Assembly (NCBI RefSeq): GCF_027580225.2
Contig: NC_073343.2
Location: forward strand, 4,249,001-4,313,000
Direction: 5' to 3'
DNA: 64,000 nt
DNA from: Misgurnus anguillicaudatus
Lineage: Eukaryota > Chordata > Actinopteri > Cypriniformes > Cobitidae
Shown here: positions 56,701 to 64,000 of the stretch, in pieces
Layout of the letters: the number at the start of each line of letters is the position of its first letter
Numbering within the stretch: position 1 is the first letter of the stretch
Made by a program: the position numbers and the translations under genes
The notes under the pieces: generated by a model
The model's input: the letters and a program-made list of their open reading frames with translations, nothing else
Told to the model about the DNA's origin: nothing
Database searches by the model: none

Positions 56701-57494
56701 TAGTGTGATTCTCAAGAAATTAGACTCATAAGGTGTCATGAAACATTTTGATAAAAAAGTAAATGCAAAGTAAGAGTATCAAAATAAGAAGCATACAGTT
56801 ACAAAAATCTCTTCACGTACTATTTTGCACATGATTTCAAATGACATCATACAAACCAATTTTGTTGTTTTTTCCACATTTAATGGGACAATTTTCATTA
56901 CCGCAATGTGTCCATGACTGGATTTGGGTTCTTTGACATGGAAATATTTATAATTAAAAAAATCTAAAAAATAAAAAGCTTTAGTGCATGTTATACTATA
57001 AACATTGACAGTAAAGAAACATGTGGTATTTGGTGATCATTGGTAAATAATAAGGAATATAAATGTGTCTAAGAAAAAATTTCTCAACAATTTTTAATCA
57101 TTGTTTAAGCCCTTAAGGATCTAACTTTTTTAAGTTGGAAGGGACATAATTGAATGTGACACTCAAGATGGACACCAGGTAAGCTGTTTTTATTTTTTCT
57201 CTCCAGATAAAATTTGAAATTTTGTTTGTCATACCTAGACAACTTTTTAGTTCTCATTGCCAAAACATTTGAAAATGCATATATTTAATGTAATATCATG
57301 TTGCAGTAATGATAATTTTTGATAATGAAAAAAAAAATAATAATTCTGTAGGAAATATTTTTAAATCCTCTAAAATAATGGTTATAGTAAGTTCAGACCT
57401 TAATCTTATATGTGCAAAAAATGGCTTCAAGGGCTTTTTAAAAAATCTGATGCTGGACACCTTCTAAGTCTGGATTTCTTGAGAATCACCCTAA
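56701..57494. mobile_element. MITE with TTAGTGTGATTCTCAAGAAA end
   Basis: TAGTGTGATTCTCAAGAAA and ATAAGGTGTC at the left are mirrored by GACACCTTCTAAGT and TTTCTTGAGAATCACCCTA at the right. The interior is AT-rich without coding frames. Confidence 0.7.
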
Positions 57495-57500
57495 TATGTT

Positions 57501-57807
57501 AGGGATAGTTCACCCAAAATAAAAATTCTGTCATTATTTACTCCCCTTTAAGTTGTTCCAAACCTGTATGCATTTCTTTGTTTTGCTATTACAAAGATAT
57601 TTGTAATAAGCTGAAAACAGGAGCACCATTGACTTCCATAGTAAGAAAGAAAGTACTATGGAAGATAATGGTGCTGAAAAACGGTTTGGTTACAAACATT
57701 GCTCAAAATATCTTCCTTTGTGTTCAGCACAACAAAGACATTTATACAGGTTTGGAACACCTTGAGGGTGATTAAATGATTACAGCATTTTTTGGTGAAC
57801 TATCCCT
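57501..57807. mobile_element. TAGTTCAC-type TTAA MITE, complete copy
   Basis: AGGGATAGTTCACCCAAAAT and GTTCCAAACCTGTATGC at the left are mirrored by GGTTTGGAACACC and TTGGTGAACTATCCCT, followed by TTAA at 57808-57811; the left flank TTA is one base short of TTAA. Fragments of the same class lie at 32274 and 35497. Confidence 0.8.
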
Positions 57808-57811
57808 TTAA

Positions 57812-58710
57812 CTCATACAGTACAGCCCTACAGTGTAAGACAACTCCAATATAGCGTTTTGTATTTGTGCATCTCTACCTGACCCTGAGCCCCAAGCTAC
57901 TCAGCCCTGCTCTCATCGATTGGTGTCAGTTGACCATTGCGATGACAACTGAAATGTCCTCTGGGTTACTCTGACATCATACCCCCTTTGACCTTGCGCC
58001 CATATAATAGAGGGTGCATTGAAACGCGCTGGACTTTTTTGTCCGACTGGTAGTACTGACACAGATATTCCTCAATAAAGACATGGGGAGAGAGTGAAAG
58101 AGAGATAGAGCACTTCATCTTTCTAAACAGCAAACACTCCATGCGGTTCTTATAGCCCTGGGGACTTATAATAGAAACCCAGAGGCCTATTTAAAACTTC
58201 ATCTGATCCTATTAATTATTGTGAAAAGTGTGTGTCAAACTCAGGTTGATGGTAGTCAAGCTCTTCCTGCCATTTTGTGGAGATAAGATGTCAGTTATCT
58301 CTTTGGGAGGTTAATAGACCAACCACATAATCCTTTCCCTTCTCTGCAGATTTTGTGGTATTTGCATTTGGTAAGCTGATATGGTCATTCACTTGAGAGT
58401 GTGACTGCATTCCTAATGAATTTCCACAGTGTCTAAACCCAAGCGTACGGACGGAAAGCATCTTCACTTTCATTCATTATCTGTCTGCAGATATCCTCAC
58501 ACATATGTTGGCGCTTCTTCAGGAAACCTCTTGTGTTCACTCAAATCATTGGATTCTTGACAAACAGTACACAAAAACTTCTTTACATGGCCCCGTTGTT
58601 TATCACATTTGTGTGATGAAGACAAAAATACAAATGAAAAAGTATGCTTACCCTTTTGCAAAGCGCAGGACTTTTGAAGGCTTCGAAAAAGACGTATCAT
58701 TGACCACATT
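57812..58710. promoter_or_regulatory. Candidate conserved non-coding segment
   Basis: About 900 bp of repeat-free complex sequence containing TCGATTGGTGTCAGTTGACC, CCTATTAATTATTGTG and GACAACTGAAATGTCC motifs. No coding frame has a recognisable domain. Regulatory function is inferred only from its composition and the absence of transposons. Confidence 0.25.
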
Positions 58711-58799
58711 CATGCACTGTAAAAAAAATACAGCGTTTTTGTAAAAAAACAACAACATATATTTTTATGTTACTTTTTAATTTTACTAAATTAAGTTGA

Positions 58800-59668
58800 A
58801 GGGGATATATCATGAGAATCTAACTTTTCCATGTTTAAGTGCTATAATTGGGTCCCCAGTGCTTCTATCAACCTAGAAAATGTGAAAAAGAACAACCCAG
58901 TTACCAAGTTTTGGTAAACCATTCTCTGCAAGCATATGAAAACATAGGTCATTAAAACTTGGCTCCCCTTGTGATGTCAGAAGGGGATGTGATGTCACTA
59001 TCCAACCACAGCACTGCCATTTAGTGCAGAGATCAGCTCATTTGCATTCAAAGGGACACACCCAAAAACGGCACATTTTTGCTTACACCTACAAAGTGAC
59101 AATTTTAATATGTTATAATAAATTATCTATATGATATTTTGAGCTAGAACTTCAGATATGTACTCTGGGGACACCAAAGATTTGTTTGACATTAGTGATG
59201 CAGCGATGTATCGGCCGCCGATATTTATCGGCCGATTTTTGATGAATTTGAAACCATCGGCATATCGGCAATAGCATGAGAAAGGCCGATACCGATTGTT
59301 TATTAATTAACTGCATAAAGAAATCCATTATATGTAAAAAATGAGTTAATGTTGTTAATAAAATAAATGGTGAATAGCAAAAACCACATTTGAAGGTTGT
59401 CATGCTGTCTTATTATATGTTTTAGCTTAATTTGTGCCTCTCTTATTATGTTGGTCAGTTGAATGTTAATTAGATCCAATCCGTGTTCAGTAAAAATAAT
59501 TTGATGCAGAAATAAACTAGATAATAGACCAACTGCATAGTATTGTATACAAGTGTTTAATATCGGCATCGGCCAGAAGTTGTCTGTTTAAATCGGTATC
59601 GGCCCAAAAAAAATCCTAACGGTGCATCCCTATTTGACATCTTAAAAAAGTCTTGTGAAATGTCTTCT
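58800..59668. mobile_element. TTAA-type element inside the MITE, itself split by a hAT
   Basis: AGGGGATATATCATGAGAAT at the left and TGTGAAATGTCTTCT at the right are degenerate inverted ends, with TTGA (58796-58799) and TTAA (59669-59672) flanks. The sequence resumes as TTTGACATCTTAAAAAAG after the hAT. Confidence 0.6.
59193..59632. mobile_element. Small hAT with TAGTGATGCA / TGCATCCCTA ends
   Basis: Exact 8-bp duplication TTTGACAT (59185-59192 and 59633-59640). Subterminal ATCGGCCGATATTTATCGGC-like and ATCGGTATCGGCC motifs are inverted across the element. 440 bp, non-coding. Confidence 0.92.
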
Positions 59669-59938
59669 TTAAAGCAATTTCAACTTCTTTTTATAAGTTA
59701 TGTCAACTTTTCAAAGATCAAAACTTAAAATAGTAGGTGGAATTGACTTGCAAAACCAAGTAACATGATGCAGCATTTTTTTTACAGTGCTGTTTTATAA
59801 TTTTGGGAATTTGATAACCAAATTTACCATGAACTTTCATTGTATAGAAAGAACTAATGATTCTTTGAAACATTTTTAAGTAGTTTTAACCTATGTTCAA
59901 GTAAAATATGGACAAACCTGAACTTACTGTTGTTTTCC

Positions 59939-59990
59939 ATGAGTCGCTTTGGATAAAGCCATCTGCTAAATGCCTATAGACGTAATATAG
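59939..59990 (+). repeat. L2-type LINE/SINE 3' tail
   Basis: GAGTCGCTTTGGATAAAGCC then ATCTGCTAAATGC matches the tail at the end of the LINE near 48725. No body sequence is recognisable upstream, so this is a heavily truncated retroposon. Confidence 0.65.
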
Positions 59991-60424
59991 TGTACATTAA
60001 CATATATTCTGTGTTCGAATTGAAACTTTATAACAGTGAAGTGCAGTTGGTTTATATGGATGCTAAACCAATGGAATTGGCCGTGTAAATGACAGTCCCT
60101 CTCTAGAAATATGGATAATATAGCAGTGTTGTATGAGAGATGACAAGTCACCCTTTTATGCAGTTAATCAATGGGCTTGACCTTTGTTGCTTGCGTCACG
60201 CTGAGTGATTAAAACCAAGTCCCGGTTTGAATGTGGCGCAGGAGCAGAAACCCGCTGGACAAGATGGAGCACCTTCTGTTACAGTTACTGCGTCGACCAC
60301 AGAAACTTAGCCAATTTTCCTAAATGATTACCTTTGCTTTTACTTGTCATTTGTATACTTTAATATATGAGAGAATGTGCAAAGAGTTAAAGAGTGGTGC
60401 AAAGAGTGGTGTTTCAATGGTTTC

Positions 60425-61020
60425 GTGAGAATCACCCACCCAATACTCCGGTATTATATTAGTAGTACCACCTCGTATGAGGTTCCAAGTGAGCTGATAC
60501 TAAAAACGTGAAGTGAACGTTTTCCGCGACCCGCATGTCCACATATATGCATGGCATTTTTGCAACTTAAATGAAGCTGTTTTCAGACTAGCAGCAACTA
60601 GCAGTAGCAGAAAAAAAAAAAAAAAAAAACTAGCAGTAGCAGAGCGATGCAATCTCATTGATTTCAATGGAAGCTTGGCGCCTTCCAGCGTCACAAGCAA
60701 CATTGACCGTTGGCGACTGGATGGGGCATATCCAGTCGCGCGACAAAGTTGAGAAATGTTTAACTTTATGCAAATTATGAGCGACTTTTGGGAGCGACTA
60801 CCAAGGAGAACGAAGCAGTGGAGTTCACATCATCTGTCTTTCGTCAGTTACAGTCAGTCAGAGACAGAGACTAAACGCCATGTGCAAACACATATTTGTG
60901 GTGGTCAATTTTCATTTTGGACTGACAAATAAATTAATGTATGGGAAACACTGCATTCCAACTATGCTCCCTTGCCCCCACTTTTTGTATGATGTCACAG
61001 CAGTAGGCAGTGCAAATATA
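60425..61020. mobile_element. CATTGCATAGTACC-family unit, inverted copy, interrupted
   Basis: GTAGTACCACCTCGTATGAG, GGCATTTTTGCAACTTAAAT and GTATGATGTCACAGCAGTAG occur here in the order and orientation opposite to the direct copies at 61030-62550. The block 60590-60880 is unrelated to the family and interrupts it. Confidence 0.7.
60590..60880. repeat. Inserted repeat related to 50714-50960 (copy 2), with A19 run
   Basis: GCAATCTCATTGATTTCAAT, GGAAGCTTGGCGCCTTCCAG and GAGCGACTACCAAGGAGAA match the 50.7-kb repeat. A local duplication ACTAGCAGTAGCAGA flanks an A run at 60611-60629. Confidence 0.55.
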
Positions 61021-61029
61021 ACAACACCG

Positions 61030-61764
61030 TAATGGCGCTTTTCCCATCGCATAGTACTCCACGGTTTGGTTTAGGTCAGCTCAGCTCACCTCACTTTGGC
61101 TTGGTTAGCTTTTCTATCCAGTTTAGTAACACTTCGGAGTGGGAGGGATTATAGGCGTGTCGTTATATTTGTGCTGGCTTCTGCTGTGACATTATACAAG
61201 TGAGAGTGTTGTTGTACATTCCCATACATTTATTTATTTCTCAGTCTGCCACAAAATTAAAATTGACTACCACAAATAGATGTTTGCACATCGCGTTTAT
61301 CACTACCTCTGTCTCACATGACAGTTTCTGTACAAACACCCGTGGCGTCAGTCGATGCGCTTCGCTGAGCCTCATTTAAGTTGCATTCAAGCATATATGC
61401 GAACGTGCATGTGACGAATGTGCCACCACAAACTGCAAGTCTGGAAAAAAATTGGTATGGTGTTCCTGATTCTCAAGCTGTGGATGTTTTTCATCGCTCA
61501 AATTGAGTTTGGGAACTTATAGCAGAGCACAGTTGACAACTTGTTTGCTCGAGACAGCGCAAAGCTAGCACTAAGGTAAAGGTAATCTTTTACATTATAG
61601 TGATGACGCTGGTAGTGACAATTATCTCAGACCAATCAGTGTTCTACAGTGTTTCCCCGTCACTTTTTTGGTATCAGCTCAGGTCACTTGGAACCCTGAC
61701 AGAGGGTGGTACTAAAAAAGTATTGGGTACTACGTACTGCACGCAGTGGAAAAGCTCACAAATG
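61030..61764. mobile_element. CATTGCATAGTACC-family unit, direct copy 1
   Basis: Begins TAATGGCGCTTTTCCC and contains GGGATTATAGGCGTGTCGTT, CTGTCTCACATGACAGTTTC and AGGGTGGTACTAAAAAAGTA. The next unit starts in the same way 735 bp later, so the two are in tandem. No coding capacity is apparent. Confidence 0.8.
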
Positions 61765-62550
61765 TAATGGCGCTTTTCCATTGCATAGTACCCCACGGTT
61801 TAGTCTAGTTTGGGTCGGGTCAGCTCACCTCACTTTGGCGTGGTTAGCTTTTCCATTGAGTTTAGTTTCACTTTGCAGTGGGAGGGATTATAGGCGTGTC
61901 GTTATATTTACGCTGCCTACTGCTGTGACATCATACAAGTGAGAGCGTCCTTATACATTCCCATACATGTATTTATTTCTCAGTCCGCCACAAAATTGAA
62001 ATTGGCCACCACAAATAAATGTTTGCACATCGCCTTAACACTACCTCTGTCTCACATGACAGTTTCTGTTTAAACGCCCAACCCGTGGCGTCAGTCAACG
62101 GCGCTCCGCTGAGCCTCATTCAAGTTGCATTTAAGCATATATTGCGGACGTGCACGTCGCGAATGTGCCGCCACAAACTGAAAGTCTGGAAAAAACTGTT
62201 ATGGTGTCCCGGATTCTCAACCTGTGGATGTTTTTCATCGCTAAAATGGAGTTTGGAAACTTATAGCAGAACACAGATAACAACATGTTTGCTCGAGACA
62301 GCGGAAGCTAGCAGTAAGCTAAAGCTAATATTTACATTATAGCTATGACGCTTCTCTCAGACCAATCAGTGATCTACAGTGTTTTCGTGTCACGTTTGGT
62401 ATCAGCTCGGGTCGCTTGGAACCCCAACCGAGGTGGTACGAAAAAAAGTATTGGGTACTACGTACTGCACCCAATGGAAAAGCTCCCAAAAGTAAGCTGA
62501 CCCGACCCAAACTAAACCAAACCGTGGGGTACTATGCAATGGAAAAGCGC
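61765..62550. mobile_element. CATTGCATAGTACC-family unit, direct copy 2
   Basis: Begins TAATGGCGCTTTTCCATTGC and repeats the whole interior of copy 1 with scattered differences. Unlike copy 1 it keeps the right terminal repeat GTACTATGCAATGGAAAAGC then GCCATAA, so it is the complete unit. Confidence 0.82.
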
Positions 62551-62722
62551 CATAAGCTGACCCAACCCTACCCAAACCGTGTGGTACTAATGGAAAAGCG
62601 CCACTATAGTCCTTCCCACTCTGAAGTGGTACTAAACTCGAAGGAAAAGCTAACTTAGCCAAAGTAAAGTGAGCTGACCCAACCTGACTCATGGGGTACA
62701 ATGCAATGGAAAAGCGCCATAT
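62530..62722. mobile_element. Extra terminal-repeat fragments of the CATTGCATAGTACC family
   Basis: GTGGTACTAATGGAAAAGCG and GGGGTACAATGCAATGGAAA give two further right-end copies after the complete unit, consistent with nested or abortive insertions or slippage at the termini. Confidence 0.65.
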
Positions 62723-64000
62723 GCGTTTGATTCAAATGAAGTATTTGCAAGGTTGTGTGTACGGCTGTAATACAGTAAATGAACTATACTTCCAGCTTTA
62801 GTGAGAAGTTAGTACAGCACTTACAATAGGCCTTGCTGGTGGATACCCACACCATAATGTGGACAAATATTATATAAAATACAAATAAAAGAAAAGAAAG
62901 GAAAAAAGACAAGTGTGAGGAAAGAGATTAAGACCTTGAGTATGATATGTCTACTCAAGCTGGAATTCACTCATCAGTCCTGCTAACGCTCTACAATAAT
63001 CCCAACGTGGCTTTTCCTGGCCCATATCCAAAATGCTTTTAAGAAATGTCATAGGTGGATGGGTGCTGGGGTAGGGTTGTCCTGAGGGTGACGGATTTAC
63101 AATGGCCATGTTATAAACCTTAATTTAAATCAATGCGAATGCTTTCAAGCAGCAAGTTTGACATTTATGCAAAACAAAGCCAAGCGTGATATGGGGGTTT
63201 GGACAAGCTAGGAATGGCCTGGTAAGTTTTATAGGATATCATACAGGTTTTTAAATAAAAATTAATAAACATTTAATAAAATGAATAAATATTTTGTCTA
63301 ATGCAGTGTAAACATAAATGAAGTCAATATTGTAGGATTAAATGAGACAATAAAATACAAAATTTTTACATTTCAAGACCAGAAAAAGTGTATGGTTACG
63401 AACACAAATCCCTCCTCTTATAAGGTCACTCTTAACTTGTCTGCTGCCAAATCTGGGTCAAATACTAGAGGTACTGTTTCAGCACGAATGTCTTCTCCAG
63501 TGTAGTTTGTCAGGGACTTGATTCTGTGTTGTAAAATATCTGGTTTCATATATGAATGGGTGTGTAGGGGTAAACACCAGATTGACTATTCTCTGCTCTA
63601 CCCTGAGGCCTGTATACATATTTCACAATGTACAGCATCTCTTTCTAAGCTTGTTTATAAAGAATGACAGTAAGTTGAAGAATTGCAAATGTAAGTTACT
63701 ACAAATGGCTTAAGAATTGTGCTTAAGGTGATTCAAGAGGGTCAGTTATGTCAAATAAACAAGATAACAACAACAATGATGAGGTTAAAATATACATTTT
63801 CTAAAAAAACATAAAATAACCTAACTGTTATATGTGAGGAATCGAATGATAAGCCACGTCAGGACATTTTACTGGTCTACACTACAGAAATGCTTACAGT
63901 ATAAACCCGCCAAATCATGTTTTGTTTACATCTTATGCTGTGCATATGTTAGGGGATTTAAATTCACTGAAAGTCTATTAAATGACAGTGAAACAAACCC
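62723..64000. other. Single-copy AT-rich intergenic DNA
   Basis: No repeat end, RNA gene or coding frame could be supported. The 62930-63230 part is complex and could be regulatory. Confidence 0.3.

Larger units (their letters stand above)
58715..59789. mobile_element. CACTGTAAAAAA-type MITE hosting two further insertions
   Basis: CACTGTAAAAAAAATACAGC at 58715 is mirrored by GCAGCATTTTTTTTACAGTG ending 59789. Own sequence is 58715-58799 and 59669-59789; the middle is later insertions. The flanking TA is not preserved. Confidence 0.65.

Overview
This is vertebrate DNA, almost certainly from a teleost and most likely a cyprinid. The case rests on repeat content: many hAT-type DNA transposons with 8-bp target duplications, many short palindromic elements flanked by TTAA or TA, a fish L2-type LINE with its typical 3' tail, and long GT, TA and TC microsatellites. 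The background is AT-rich. I found no complete host protein-coding gene, rRNA gene, CRISPR array, LTR element or retroviral-like coding region. Most open frames over 60 codons lie in repeats or look like chance frames. The window reads as intergenic or intronic DNA.

Layout. 0-4.3 kb: partial DNA element, then single-copy DNA with developmental-enhancer-like composition. 4.3-5.0 kb: TTAA element; 5.5-5.8 kb: GC-rich island. 8.5-10.4 kb: nested foldback elements around a 128-bp-arm hairpin. 11.3-14.7 kb: hAT fragments around single-copy DNA, then a tRNA-like sequence at 14.9 kb. 16.0-22.5 kb: two adjacent nested stacks, the second five levels deep with target duplications that give the insertion order. 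23.7-31.9 kb: TA- and TTAA-flanked elements and a second copy of the hAT seen at 18.4 kb, ending in a (TA)n tract. 32.5 kb: (GT)45. 33.3-35.0 kb: a stack holding an intact-looking minus-strand 74-codon reading frame. 36.1-39.9 kb: a 1.9-kb hAT and a composite nest. 41.7-44.3 kb: nested TTAA elements. 44.4-46.8 kb: single-copy. 47.1-48.8 kb: broken L2-type LINE with a YVDD box. 51.1-57.8 kb: dense elements broken by single-copy DNA at 52.7-54.2 kb, which holds a miRNA-like hairpin and a candidate 73-bp exon. 58.7-59.8 kb: three-level nest. 60.4-62.7 kb: direct and inverted copies of a ~735-bp unit. The rest is mostly single-copy.

No pathway or operon is present. The story is transposon stratigraphy: non-autonomous elements landing inside one another, some carrying exon remnants (BED zinc finger, a hAT first exon, an RWREL-motif frame). 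Single-copy blocks between the clusters may be conserved regulatory DNA, which only cross-species alignment can test. Family names beyond hAT, L2 and TTAA/TA type are withheld because no library search was possible.
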